A stretch of 64,000 nucleotides of DNA from JAJDTR01 sp965232535 (GTDB taxonomy: Bacteria > Poribacteria > WGA-4E > JAJDTR01), in assembly GCA_965232535.1 (NCBI GenBank), contig CBDDPW010000018.1, forward strand, positions 62,001 to 126,000, in the 5' to 3' direction. The translations under genes were made by a program, and so were the position numbers. Position 1 is the first letter of the stretch. Each line of letters opens with the position of its first letter. Below the pieces are notes generated by a model. It did no database searches. It was given only the letters and a program-made list of their open reading frames with translations, and had not been told where the DNA came from. This document shows, piece by piece, positions 9,917 through 19,492 of the stretch.

Positions 9917-10773
9917 TTAATATGAACCCTTAATACGACTCCAAGTCGTAATCAATTTGTCCGCCGGTTCGACAGCAGTACCGGATTCCATGATGCTTGC
10001 TATCTCATCGGCCGTCATCGATCGTTGATAAACTGCTACTTCGTCAATATAACCGACGAAACTTTCATCGGCGGATGGCTCTCGTTCCCTGTCCTCCTCC
10101 CACAGCGAGATTCTGCTTCGTCACCAATGTTTCCTGGAAGGATGCCTTGCCAGAGTCTTCCTCCCCATTGATGAATCCCTTCATGATTCCTCGAGTCTCG
10201 TGCAATCCCCAAGTGAAGGCAACATGGGACCACTCATTCAAATTCACTGTCTGCTCGGTGTTGAACCATGTTGTGGGACGAAAACCAACAAACACCCCGG
10301 CCTCGTTTTTCGGTCTGATCTGGTCCTGCCTGTTGGGTGGCTGCTGTGCCGTGGACACCTAGCCAGAACCCGGATTCTCTCGCAGGGAAATCATCCGTGT
10401 CTACTATACGCATCCATCTCCTGCGCTCATCATCAGTCTGAAATCCGGTGGGATAGACCCATGCCATGACCGTGATCGCCTGCCACTCGATAACTCCGAG
10501 CTGTCCCGCCTCATGGTTGTTGATAACTTGGACGATATCGCCCTTGCTCACGCCCCTAAACTCGAGCGCTCCATTAACTTTCCCATCGTCTATCCAGCGA
10601 GCACCGTCTATCTCAGCATGGTGACCGTTTCCACTCATGTCCATGGCTACGTCACCGCTGCCCTCATCAAAGGGAAAATAAATCTGCAGCCCTTCCGTAG
10701 ACGATAGAGCCCCGGTAGAAACACACACAAAAAGCAACGTAATCAGTGAGAGGTACAAACTACGACGTTTCAT
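9917..10773 (-). pseudogene. Secreted LamG-domain (concanavalin A-like) protein, two frameshifts
   Basis: Starts at 10773 with AGGAGG upstream and a signal peptide (MKRRSLYLSLITLLFVCVSTGALS). The LamG fold is plain in pieces: GLQIYFPFDEGSGD, DMSGNGHHAEIDGA, ITVMAWVYP in the first frame; NLNEWSHVAFTW and GFINGEEDSG in a second frame from about 10350; and GYIDEVAVYQRSMTADEI in a third frame from about 10090 to a stop at 9917. Joined together these make one normal 285-residue LamG protein. At least two single-base indels (near 10350 and near 10090) break it. LamG modules bind carbohydrate or protein ligands outside the cell. Either it is a young pseudogene or the assembly has errors here. Confidence 0.8.
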
Positions 10774-11065
10774 TGCTTTATCCTCCTATGTTAGAGACAA
10801 ACATTGAATCTCACTTCTGTTTCTATTCTGCTCGGTTCATAGATGACAGAAGATTCGCCTAAAGTTCCGTCTGGTTTGTGTTTTTCGCCATCTTCGCAGC
10901 TAATCGCCATCCTCTGAAGAGGATGAAATGAAATTTTGACGAAGTGAAAGTACGTCTACCTTTAAGATATATTACCAGAATAATGAGTTACCAGTCAAGT
11001 AAAATCCGTTTAACCGATTTTATCCAATGAATGTCACACTAATTTGCAGGATTGATGACAGATTA
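10774..11065. other. Spacer, no gene seen
   Basis: AT-rich region between the LamG pseudogene start and the left insertion sequence. No repeat family or open frame of note. Confidence 0.4.
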
Positions 11066-12046
11066 GACATCTTTCCAAAATAAGCACCCATTTGGCTTGA
11101 TTCTCCGTTATATCCTTTCAACATCTTCTGTTGTAGAAAGGATACCCATGAGTCAATTTGAAAAAGCAGTAAAGTTGTCAGATGATCAATTTCTGCGAGC
11201 GGTTGGTATTGACAAGGCAGCTTTCAACCTTATTTTGGAGCGTGTGGCTGCTTACCTCGAAAACCTTCGAGAAGAACGACCGATGAAGAAACGAGGAAAG
11301 AAATCGGAGGTGGCATTGACCGATCGCCTTCTGTTGACATTCACCTATATGCGCCACTATCCAACCTTTGCCAGATTAGGCATGGAGTTTGGTATCAGTG
11401 AATCTTATGCAAACAAACTCTATCATCAGATACTTGATGTGTTAGTTAAGGTGCTTTCGCTGAAGAACCGAAAGCACTTATTAGAGAGCAATCTCCAAAC
11501 CATCATCATTGATGCCACCGAGCAACCGATTGAACGTCCAACAAGAAGACAGCGTGCCTACTACAGCGGTAAAAAAAACCATAAAAGTTCAATTGATTGC
11601 ATGTTTGGCGATGTTAGAACTATTATCGGTTGTTTGCCGCAAAGGGAGTGTACACGATTTTAGAATCCTGAAGGAAAGCCGTGTAGCGATTTCTCCTGAC
11701 ACTGAGAAGTTGGCTGACAGTGGTTATCAGGGGATAGCCAAACGGTATGCCAACAGTTCAACGCCCATCAAGGCATATCAGAGCAAGCCTTTGACTCGGG
11801 AGGCGAAGCAATTCAACCGACGGTTGGCAACCCAAAGAGTTGCCATTGAGCACATCGTTAGACGGTGTAAGATTTTTCGCATTACCAAAGACATCTATCG
11901 AGGCAAACATCGCAACTATGGGAAAACGTGGAATGTGATTGCTGCCATTGTGAACCTGAGATATTGCTCGACAAGTTGCCAAACGGTGTAGTTATTCTAA
12001 TCTCTAAGATTACTGTAACTACATGGATCTATTTTGGAAAGATGTC
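11066..12046 (+). mobile_element. IS5-type insertion sequence, left copy, 981 bp
   Basis: Ends are perfect inverted repeats, GACATCTTTCCAAAATA at 11066 and its complement ending at 12046, with TA on each side (11064-11065 and 12047-12048), consistent with a TA target duplication; ATTA/TAAT just outside also match. It carries one transposase gene on the plus strand. It is nearly identical to the copy at 14666-15653 but lacks 7 bp after the poly-A tract of the transposase, so it is probably inactive by itself. Confidence 0.9.
11148..11991 (+). pseudogene. IS5-type DDE transposase (left copy, 7-bp deletion)
   Basis: ATG at 11148 has GAAAGGAT upstream. N-terminal helix-turn-helix (residues about 60-95, ALTDRLLLTFTYMRHY and GISESYANKL), then the first catalytic Asp in TIIIDATEQPIERP. 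After YYSGKK and a run of eight A, the frame should move by -1 to read KRHTIKVQLIACLAM, as in the right copy. Here GGCACAC is missing after the run, so a -1 shift now meets TAA at once and only a +1/-2 shift would join to the second half, which holds the second Asp (ADSGYQGI) and the Glu (AIEHIVRRCKIFRI). The broken product is unlikely to be active. Confidence 0.85.
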
Positions 12047-12297
12047 TAATAGGCAACCGCTTGGAAAGAGAATATCACATCCAAGTCGACTCTTGGCCGG
12101 CTTCGACCATCATGATTTTCACGAGACACACAAACCGCTTTGCCAGATTTCAAATATAGTGTATAATCACACAAGAACTCATTTGCCGCTCGGAAACAGG
12201 ATATCAGGATTTGTGCTCATCACTTAGGTAGAGATGAAGAACACCTCGGGTTAGCATTTCTTCCCGTTGTGTGTGTTCACACTAACTCCAGAATTCA
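12047..12297. other. Spacer inside the IS pair
   Basis: Probably holds the promoter of the dockerin gene. No repeats of the families seen elsewhere and no convincing open frame. Confidence 0.4.
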
Positions 12298-14346
12298 ATG
12301 AATTTTCGACAGAAACTCGCGTTATATCTTTCACTCTTAACCGCCCTCTGCACTCCCCTGTTCGCACAAGTCGTCGACATCCCCGACCCCAACCTCCGTG
12401 CCGCCATCGCGGACGAGCTGAAAATCCCCCACGATGCCCCCATCACGCAAGAGGACATGAATCGCCTGACAGATCTTGTTGACGTTCGGCATCGAGGCAT
12501 TGCGAATCTTACGGGCTTGGAGTTTGCAATCAATCTTTACTTCCTTCGGATTGCCGACAACCCGACAATCGACCTGAGTCCCATCGCTAACTTGACGCAA
12601 TTGGAACGTCTGATTTTGTGGTCAATTCCTCAGCTTGACATTACCCCGTTAGCCAGTCTCACAACCCTCCGAGAACTTACTATTGCACACTGTGATATTG
12701 ATGATATTAGCCCGTTGGGGACGTTAACCCGACTTACCAATCTATACGCCGGATATAACCGGATTGTTGATATCACTCCGCTCGTCAGTCTGACAAACCT
12801 TGTGGCGCTGGGACTCCAAAGGAACTGGATTACCGATGTTACCGCACTTGCAAATCTCACACAACTCACCGAATTGGACCTTAGAGGCAACCGAATTGAA
12901 GATTTCAGCCCACTGGCACGTTTAACAAGATTGGAATCGTTAGATATTCGAGTTAACCGAGGTACAGACTACAGCCCGTTTGACGGACTCGCTTTAATTG
13001 AATTCTTACATGACGAAATCTGTGAACTCCCGCCGTTTCCTGTCCACGATAGAATTGAGAATAGGAACTATCCCTCCATAGTTACTAGATGGACCGGGCC
13101 GAGTTGGCCTTCTATTCTTAATCGTCCCGAACTAACCGGTATTGAAAATGTGGCAAGTCACGATCTGTGGTTTAGCGTACCTATGTTCGGCTTACGATTT
13201 GAATACGATCCCGATGAAATTAGGGTTGTCGGTGACCTTGGCGAGTCAATACGTCGGCGAGAGGAATTTCTCGCCATTAACCCCAATATGGTTTTTCTTG
13301 TTCACGTTAGGATGAGATCTGGCACTGAGGGTTATTTACCTGAAGACTCACCGTATTGGATAAGGGATGCGCAGGGAAACATTGTAGAAGGAGATTTAAT
13401 GGATTTCACGCACCCGTACATTCAGGATAGAATTGTTCGACAGACTATTGCCGTATCGAAGTGTGGTTTATACGACGGCATTTTTTTCGATTGGTGGAAC
13501 GAGCATGGATCCGTTCTTGCTGATATCGATGATTGGTCACATCACTTCCGGGGAAACGAAGCACAACAACGTGCTCGAGACAACGTTTTACGACGCATCC
13601 GCGCTGCCACTAGGCCCGACTTTTTGATTATGGGCAACACCAATTACGATATAATCCCAAGAACCGGACCTTACATCAACGGCGGTTTTATGGAAACATC
13701 GGTACCTCGTGATCTGACCGGAGACAACTTGGAAGCACTACTAACTCAGGTTGAGAACTCTCTGCTCTGGTTAGACCAGAACCTAAGAGAACCGCGAATA
13801 AACAGTTTGGAAGGACAGGTTGTTCCCACAGAACCGCTCGACAGCCCTACGAATCGCCGCTGGATGCGAGCCATTACGACCTTGAGTCTGACCCATTCCG
13901 ATGGCTATGTTGTGTTCACCAGCGATCTTCACGATTACAGGCACTCCTGGTACGATTTCTGGGATGCCGATCTTGGCCAACCCGTCGGCGCGAAAGCTCA
14001 GCTTTACGACGAAGAAATACCCGGGCTCTACATCCGCGAATTCACGAATGGCTGGACGGCGTACAACCATAGCGGGGAGGCGCAGACCATCACGCTGCCG
14101 GAGGAAGCACAAGGCGTCGCCAGCGAAGTGGTGAACACGGCGCATACGCTGCCCGACCTCGATGGCGAGATATATCTTCGCGTTAAGCCGAAGAACCCGG
14201 CGGATGTCAATGGTGATGGAGTGGTGAATATCTTCGATTTGACGTTAGTGGCTCAGGCATTTGGAAAAGATGGTTTGGAGGGAGACGTGAACGGAGATGG
14301 GGTTGTCAATGTCTTCGACCTCGTCTTCGTGGCGAATCAATTCTGA
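12298..14346 (+). CDS. Secreted LRR / glycosidase-like / dockerin protein
   Basis: 682 residues. Signal peptide (MNFRQKLALYLSLLTALCTPLFA); an internalin-type cap VDIPDPNLRAAIADEL; about seven 22-residue leucine-rich repeats (residues about 65-225, pattern LTxLTxLxLxxNxIxDISPL); then a central domain (about 265-600) with beta/alpha-barrel character (DGIFFDWWNEHG carries paired acids, FLIMGNTNYDII, DGYVVFTSDLHDY) that looks like a glycoside hydrolase; last, two dockerin calcium loops (DVNGDGVVNIFDL and DVNGDGVVNVFDL). Dockerins bind cohesins or attach to surface scaffolds. It lies between two inverted IS5 copies, so it may be transposon cargo. Its N-terminal cap is shared with the LRR protein at 52671-53759. 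Enzyme class is not certain. Confidence 0.85.
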   Translation: MNFRQKLALYLSLLTALCTPLFAQVVDIPDPNLRAAIADELKIPHDAPITQEDMNRLTDLVDVRHRGIANLTGLEFAINLYFLRIADNPTIDLSPIANLTQLERLILWSIPQLDITPLASLTTLRELTIAHCDIDDISPLGTLTRLTNLYAGYNRIVDITPLVSLTNLVALGLQRNWITDVTALANLTQLTELDLRGNRIEDFSPLARLTRLESLDIRVNRGTDYSPFDGLALIEFLHDEICELPPFPVHDRIENRNYPSIVTRWTGPSWPSILNRPELTGIENVASHDLWFSVPMFGLRFEYDPDEIRVVGDLGESIRRREEFLAINPNMVFLVHVRMRSGTEGYLPEDSPYWIRDAQGNIVEGDLMDFTHPYIQDRIVRQTIAVSKCGLYDGIFFDWWNEHGSVLADIDDWSHHFRGNEAQQRARDNVLRRIRAATRPDFLIMGNTNYDIIPRTGPYINGGFMETSVPRDLTGDNLEALLTQVENSLLWLDQNLREPRINSLEGQVVPTEPLDSPTNRRWMRAITTLSLTHSDGYVVFTSDLHDYRHSWYDFWDADLGQPVGAKAQLYDEEIPGLYIREFTNGWTAYNHSGEAQTITLPEEAQGVASEVVNTAHTLPDLDGEIYLRVKPKNPADVNGDGVVNIFDLTLVAQAFGKDGLEGDVNGDGVVNVFDLVFVANQF

Positions 14347-14660
14347 AAAATGATCGACCGAGTGGATAACAACAGTGATAGAGGTTCCTTTCAGCCTGAC
14401 CACGATAGAAATTCTTTTACGCTTCAGTGCCCAATCCCCGCCCCGGAGGAGTGGTATGTCAATAGAAAGGGGAGATTTTAATTTACGCGCTCCAGAGGAG
14501 CGCAAGGTGGTGGACTCCCTAGCAGCAACCTCGGTTCGGTTGAACGATCAAATGAGCAAACAGATTAACTGAGCGGATAACGAAGGAGCAAGCGAATGGA
14601 CAATGAGCGCGATAGTGTTTCCATAGAGATCCCAATCTCCGTGACTCAGACAATCACCGA
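14347..14660. repeat. Cluster of dispersed repeats before the right IS
   Basis: Holds an AAGCGA-type element (GATCGACCGAGTGGATAACA, 14349-14385), two hairpins of the CCAGAGG/CCGGAGG kind (14438-14475 with the ATGTCAATAGAAAG tail, and GCGCTCCAGAGGAGCGC near 14488-14504), then a compound of at least two nested AAGCGA-type elements (14548-14637) ending GATAGTGTTTCCATAGAGAT. The spacer therefore carries the same repeats as the spacers outside the IS pair. Confidence 0.75.
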
Positions 14661-14665
14661 CAATA

Positions 14666-15653
14666 GACATCTTTCCAAAATAGATCCATGTAGTTACAGT
14701 AATCTTAGAGATTAGAATAACTACACCGTTTGGCAACTTGTCGAGCAATATCTCAGGTTCACAATGGCAGCAATCACATTCCACGTTTTCCCATAGTTGC
14801 GATGTTTGCCTCGATAGATGTCTTTGGTAATGCGAAAAATCTTACACCGTCTAACGATGTGCTCAATGGCAACTCTTTGGGTTGCCAACCGTCGGTTGAA
14901 TTGCTTCGCCTCCCGAGTCAAAGGCTTGCTCTGATATGCCTTGATGGGCGTTGAACTGTTGGCATACCGTTTGGCTATCCCCTGATAACCACTGTCAGCC
15001 AACTTCTCAGTGTCAGGGGAAATCGCTACACGGCTTTCCTTCAGGATTCTAAAATCGTGGACACTCCCTTTGCGGCAAACAACCGATAATAGTTCTAGCA
15101 TCGCCAAACATGCAATCAATTGAACTTTTATGGTGTGCCGTTTTTTTTACCGCTGTAGTAGGCACGCTGTCTTCTTGTTGGACGTTCAATCGGTTGCTCG
15201 GTGGCATCAATGATGATGGTTTGGAGATTGCTCTCTAATAAGTGCTTTCGGTTCTTCAGCGAAAGCACCTTAACCAACACATCAAGTATCTGATGATAGA
15301 GTTTATTTGCATAAGACTCACTGATACCAAACTCCATGCCTAATCTGGCAAAGGTTGGATAGTGGCGCAAATAGGTGAATGTCAATAGAAGGCGATCGGT
15401 CAATGCTATCTCCGATTTCTTTCCTCGTTTCTTCATCGGTCGTTCTTCTCGAAGGTTTTCGAGGTAAGCAGTCACACGCTCCAAAATAAGGTTGAAAGCT
15501 GCCTTGTCAATACCAACCGCTCGCAGAAATTGCTCATCTGACAACTTTACTGCTTTTTCAAATTGACTCATGGGTATCCTTTCTACAACAGAAGATGTTG
15601 AAAGGATATAACGGAGAATCAAGCCAAATGGGTACTTATTTTGGAAAGATGTC
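14666..15653 (-). mobile_element. IS5-type insertion sequence, right copy, 988 bp
   Basis: Same inverted ends as the left copy (GACATCTTTCCAAAATA at 14666, complement ending 15653) with TA on each side (14664-14665, 15654-15655). It is in the opposite orientation, making a composite-transposon arrangement of about 4.6 kb with the left copy. It ends 28 bp before the start codon of the acetyltransferase gene, so it may supply or remove that gene's promoter. Confidence 0.9.
14721..15571 (-). CDS. IS5-type DDE transposase with probable -1 frameshift
   Basis: Starts at ATG 15571 (GAAAGGAT upstream). The first frame runs to about 15128 and ends SGKKNGTP; the second continues HTIKVQLIACLAMLELL to a stop at 14721. 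At the junction is a run of eight A after GGT, an ideal slippery site: a -1 slip gives SGKKKRHTIKVQL, the standard sequence of this family. Catalytic residues: Asp in IIIDATEQPIERP, Asp in DSGYQGI, Glu in AIEHIVRR. Product about 280 residues. Unlike the left copy it keeps the 7 bp after the slip site, so this copy could make active transposase. Confidence 0.85.
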
Positions 15654-15680
15654 TAATTTCTAAACTTGAAAGGAGGGTGC

Positions 15681-16682
15681 ATGGAAAAGTTTGAAGCCCC
15701 CATTAAGGAATCGCTGCTCCAAGAGCTAATCGAACTCTGGGAAACGATTCCCGAACTTCGCATCAACGAAGAATGGCGGCGCGAGCTACTTGGTCTCGAA
15801 CCATCCTTCAACCGGATACTCATCTATATCGTTCGAGAGGGTGGTCGGATTGTCGCCATGTGCCAATTCTACATTTCTCGGCGGATGCCCATCCTGAGCG
15901 AGTTTTCGTACCCCGGTACGCGGCCCGAATGCCGCGGCAGAGGCATCGCTACCGAACTCTGGGGCGCAGCCATCGACGACATGAAAGCCATGGGAGTGGA
16001 CGCCATATTTCTCGGCACATTCGACCGCATCGCCTTTCGATTGTATCGCCGCCTCGGTTTCTCCAAGTTACCCGCCTCCCTCACATTCGTGCAAGCGCTT
16101 AACGGACTGTCCGCCGAAGAATTTCTGGCTGACTGGTTCAGAGATGCCGGGCCTGCCACGTTATCGTCAGGCAATCCCGGCGACCAGCTCCCATCCTACC
16201 CCCTCATCGTTTCACCGCACGATTGGCAAGTCCTGGATGCGAACGCCGGCTTGATGTCCACACGCTACAGCCTTCACCGCACCTTCCGCGGTTTGTATCT
16301 GAAATGCGCGAACGTCGGAGACGACGAGAACGGGGCGCGATTCTCCGCAACCACGAGCAACGGCAAAGTGGTAGGCATGTCCACCGCGCGGTTGGAGGAC
16401 GACGGCACGTGCGCTATCGATGGCTTTGTCCACCACCGCTATCCCGATTCATGGGACGACCTGATACTCGCGGGGATCGGCTTCGGCGAAAGCCGTGGCG
16501 CCAGCGCCGTTCACGCCCGTGTCTCCCGCGAAGATATTGAAAAGTGTCAACGCTTCGCGGCGTTGGGGTTCCGCGAAGCCAGTTCCGCCTCCGACTTTGT
16601 GCTCGACTGCCTACAGTTGAACAGGCAGAAGGAGATCGAGCCGATATCCGTCCCCGCCGTGAAAATGGAACTAAAGATGTAA
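15681..16682 (+). CDS. GNAT-family N-acetyltransferase
   Basis: 333 residues, starting at ATG 15681 with AAAGGAGGG eight bases upstream. The N-terminal half is a GNAT domain: ILIYIVREGGRIVAMCQFYI, then the acetyl-CoA loop RPECRGRGIATELW (R-x-x-G-x-G/A), and the closing FRLYRRLGF. The C-terminal half (about 170-320) repeats a weaker GNAT-like pattern (GKVVGMSTARLEDDGT, ALGFRE), so it may be a tandem GNAT. Substrate unknown. The start is only 28 bp from the right IS end. Confidence 0.85.
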   Translation: MEKFEAPIKESLLQELIELWETIPELRINEEWRRELLGLEPSFNRILIYIVREGGRIVAMCQFYISRRMPILSEFSYPGTRPECRGRGIATELWGAAIDDMKAMGVDAIFLGTFDRIAFRLYRRLGFSKLPASLTFVQALNGLSAEEFLADWFRDAGPATLSSGNPGDQLPSYPLIVSPHDWQVLDANAGLMSTRYSLHRTFRGLYLKCANVGDDENGARFSATTSNGKVVGMSTARLEDDGTCAIDGFVHHRYPDSWDDLILAGIGFGESRGASAVHARVSREDIEKCQRFAALGFREASSASDFVLDCLQLNRQKEIEPISVPAVKMELKM

Positions 16683-16783
16683 TCTTCACTGCACGGCTGA
16701 TTATAGTTTTTTGCAACTAAAATTCATAAATACCGGACTTGCGTTGTTCGATTCATAATATCGCAATTTGTTGCAAGTCTTCT

Positions 16784-16807
16784 GTAGGAACGACCTCCTG
16801 GTCGCGA
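16784..16807 (+). repeat. GTAGG palindrome, variant of the AGCGATCTCCGAATCGCGAC type
   Basis: GTAGGAACGACCTCCTGGTC then GCGA: stem with a short loop, in the spacer before the aldolase gene. The flanks (CGCGTAGCGCGGCGAA downstream) hold another small palindrome. Confidence 0.7.
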
Positions 16808-16913
16808 TCGAATGCGTGGCAGGACAGGATTACCCGCGTAGCGCGGCGAATTCCTGTTTGTGCGAAATTCCTTGCCAACCAAAACGTATCATCACACAGA
16901 AAGAGAGGATTAT

Positions 16914-17783
16914 ATGAAACGAATTAACCGAATAATTGAACTGCTCGAAGAAGGGCAACCCGTCTATTGGGCTGGCGGCGTCGGTCTAAGCTATGAAGGC
17001 GGCGTGAAATCCGCCCAGACAACGGCGGATTGGCTTGTTATCGGAATCGAACACGGTCCTTACGACATCACCGCACTATCGGAATTTATGCGTGGCTTGG
17101 TGGATGGCGGTCCGACACCGACGGGTCATCGGACGCCGCCGGTGATAGTCACCCTGCCCTTTGACGGCACCGACGAACAGGTTATTCGTACGAACGCCTG
17201 GATGATCAAACAGGTACTCGCCACCGGCATCCACGGCATCCTGCTGTGCCATGCGGAAAATCCGGAAGCCGTGAAAGCATTCGTCGAATGGTCGCGCTAC
17301 CCGTTCCAGACCATTGGCGTCGGAGAGGGACTCGACCAAGGACGACGCGGTTCCGGAGGCCAAGATTCCGCCGCGCAGATTTGGGGTGTGCCCGTCCAGG
17401 ATTATCTGCGGAAGGCGGATGTTTGGCCCCTGAACCCGGACGGCGAACTCCTGCTAGGCGTCAAAATCGAGAACAAGCGTGCCCTAGCCAACGTTGAAGC
17501 CAGCACAATGATTCCGGGCATCGGATTCGCCGAATGGGGGCCATCCGACATGAGGATGACCTTCGGCTATGACACCGTAAGAACTCCGGAGAATACGGAA
17601 GAGGGTGAACTCAAAGCCGCCCGAGATCGCGTTTTTGCCGCGTGCAATGCGGCGAACATCGGTTTTCTAGACGGAGTCGATCCGGACAACGTGGTTGACA
17701 AGATTAAAGAAGGTGTCAAATTCCCCGCTGGCGGCGAAGAAGCGGCCGCGGTTGGTCGCAAATTCACAAACCGCAAAATGTAA
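16914..17783 (+). CDS. HpcH/HpaI-family aldolase
   Basis: 289 residues from ATG 16914 (AAGAGAGGAT upstream). The fold is a class II pyruvate-dependent aldolase / citrate lyase beta type: TTADWLVIGIEHGPYD is the conserved segment around the metal- and pyruvate-binding site (normally DWLxIDxEHGP), followed by IRTNAWMIKQVLATGIHGIL, and GFAEWGPSDMRMTFG near the end (usual GPNDLxxS-like). Family members split or form 4-hydroxy-2-oxo acids. Here Asp of the usual IDxEH is Gly (IGIEH). It sits upstream of a lactate/malate-type dehydrogenase gene, which fits a sugar-acid route. Confidence 0.85.
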   Translation: MKRINRIIELLEEGQPVYWAGGVGLSYEGGVKSAQTTADWLVIGIEHGPYDITALSEFMRGLVDGGPTPTGHRTPPVIVTLPFDGTDEQVIRTNAWMIKQVLATGIHGILLCHAENPEAVKAFVEWSRYPFQTIGVGEGLDQGRRGSGGQDSAAQIWGVPVQDYLRKADVWPLNPDGELLLGVKIENKRALANVEASTMIPGIGFAEWGPSDMRMTFGYDTVRTPENTEEGELKAARDRVFAACNAANIGFLDGVDPDNVVDKIKEGVKFPAGGEEAAAVGRKFTNRKM

Positions 17784-18044
17784 TCAAATTGAAGGTACGT
17801 CATTTCTCGTAATGGCCTGGTATTTGGTCGCGGATTAGGAATTCCGGTCGGCTTATATTTCCAAGCAGTGGTTGATGACGTTCTAAATCCGCGGGAGCAA
17901 TTCGGTGCGTAAGCCTTTCGCCGACTGGAGTGTGTTGACATTTGACAAATAGAAACCATCTTCGGTCCGAGAGCCATCTCCTGTATGCGCGTCGAGGCGA
18001 TTGGCAATAATCGCGGCACCGGGCGTGATACGCCAACTCATTTC

Positions 18045-18068
18045 GTAGGGGCGAGGTTACCTCGCCCC
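18045..18068 (+). repeat. GTAGG palindrome, GGGCGAGG type
   Basis: GTAGGGGCGAGGTTACCTCG followed by CCCC: near-perfect stem GGGGCGAGGT with its complement. Spacer between the aldolase and dehydrogenase genes. Confidence 0.8.
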
Positions 18069-18132
18069 CTCGGTCACATGACCCCTTTACTCGGTCTGCA
18101 TCGAGCTGGGAAAAAGCGCCATTACACTCTGT

Positions 18133-18157
18133 GGTAGGTGCGGTTTCCAACCGCGCC
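18133..18157 (+). repeat. GTAGG palindrome, TGCGGTTTCCAACCGC type
   Basis: GTAGGTGCGGTTTCCAACCG then CGCCC. Same form as the copy at 51087-51110. It lies 65 bp after another GTAGG palindrome of unrelated stem sequence. Confidence 0.8.
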
Positions 18158-18243
18158 CCTTAAACTAAATATTTGTCGAGGAATTGCAGCCAGGTTTTCG
18201 AATAATTTCAACACCAGCTCATACAAGAATAAAAGGAGAAAAT

Positions 18244-19326
18244 ATGGGTTTACCCACTCGCTTTCATGCGAATCATCTGCACGCCATCGCGCACCGCCTC
18301 TTCATGGCTGCCGGCACCCCTCACCCCATCGCCGATTTTGTGGCGCACATTCTCGTCAACGCCAATCTCGCCGGACACGACTCGCACGGCGTACAGTTCC
18401 TACCGATGTATTTGGACCGCATTGAAGCGGGAGGCATCACTCCCAATGTCGAACCTGTCATCGCCAAAGAAACCGCGACAACGCTGCTGGTCGATGGAAA
18501 GGGCGGTTTTGGGCATTACACGATACGTCAGGCATTGTACTGGGCGATCGACAAAGCGAAAGAGAGCGATGTCTGCTGCGCGAACTTTACCGGGCTCACG
18601 CATATGGGACGGCTCGGCGAATTTGCGGAGTTGGCGGTAGCCGCCGATTGCATGGTAATTCTCACCAGCGGCGGCGGCTCCAAGAATAGCGGTAACGTAA
18701 CCCCGTTCGGCGGTGCGCAACCTGCGCTGAGCACGAATCCCATCGCGGTCGGCGTACCAACAGGAGATGGTGAGCCGTTTATTTTGGACTTCGCCACCAG
18801 CATTGTAGCGGGGGCTAAAGTGCGCGTTGCTCACAACAAAGGCGTTGACGTGCCCGAAGGCTGGATTGTGGACAAGCACGGCAATCCGACCACCAATCCC
18901 GCCGACTTCGAGGAGGGGGGCGGTTATCTGTTGCCGTTCGGCGGCCACAAGGGGTACGCGCTCGCGCTGCTTGTCTGCCTTTTGGGCGGCCTGGCCGGCA
19001 ATTTCGACACTGCACGCGCATCCATGGGCGGTGCATTCCTTCAAGTCATAAACATCAACGCATTCTCCTCGTTGGCGGACTATCAGGAGGGCGCACGCGC
19101 ATTCTTGAACGGTTTGAGATCCATTCCGCCTGCACCGGGTTTCGACTCAGTGCAAGTTCCCGGAGATTTCGAGCGCCGCTCGCGCCGCGAGCGTCTCGCC
19201 CACGGCATAGAAGTACCCGAACCCGTCTGCAAACGGATTGAGGAGTGGGCCGACAAACTTGACGTCTCTTTGCCTGAAGCAGAACGCGATGCCGCAAACA
19301 TCAATCGCTACCAAGCAAACTCATAA
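18244..19326 (+). CDS. Ldh_2-family (malate/L-lactate-type) NAD(P)-dependent dehydrogenase
   Basis: 360 residues. ATG at 18244 has AAAGGAG upstream. Typical Ldh_2 marks: ANLAGHDSHGVQFLPMY (active-site DSHG), LVDGKGGFGHYTIRQAL, FTGLTHMGRLGEFAELA, NPIAVGVPTGDGEPFILDFATS and the C-terminal GGHKGYALALLVCLLGGLAG. Members oxidise 2-hydroxy acids such as malate, lactate, ureidoglycolate or sugar acids in the cytoplasm; the exact substrate cannot be read. Together with the neighbouring aldolase and the propeller protein it suggests use of sugar-derived acids. Confidence 0.9.
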   Translation: MGLPTRFHANHLHAIAHRLFMAAGTPHPIADFVAHILVNANLAGHDSHGVQFLPMYLDRIEAGGITPNVEPVIAKETATTLLVDGKGGFGHYTIRQALYWAIDKAKESDVCCANFTGLTHMGRLGEFAELAVAADCMVILTSGGGSKNSGNVTPFGGAQPALSTNPIAVGVPTGDGEPFILDFATSIVAGAKVRVAHNKGVDVPEGWIVDKHGNPTTNPADFEEGGGYLLPFGGHKGYALALLVCLLGGLAGNFDTARASMGGAFLQVININAFSSLADYQEGARAFLNGLRSIPPAPGFDSVQVPGDFERRSRRERLAHGIEVPEPVCKRIEEWADKLDVSLPEAERDAANINRYQANS

Positions 19327-19492
19327 AAGTGGTTTTCGGTAGGATCGATCTCCGAATCACGACTCTCGTTCGTACTATTGATGCACTATCATTTTGGAGA
19401 ACTGGTACTCGTTGGCAATATTCGAACCCACGACTTTGATTTGACATTCTCCGTAAAACGTGGATAAGCAAACCAAGGAGGAACACACTTGC

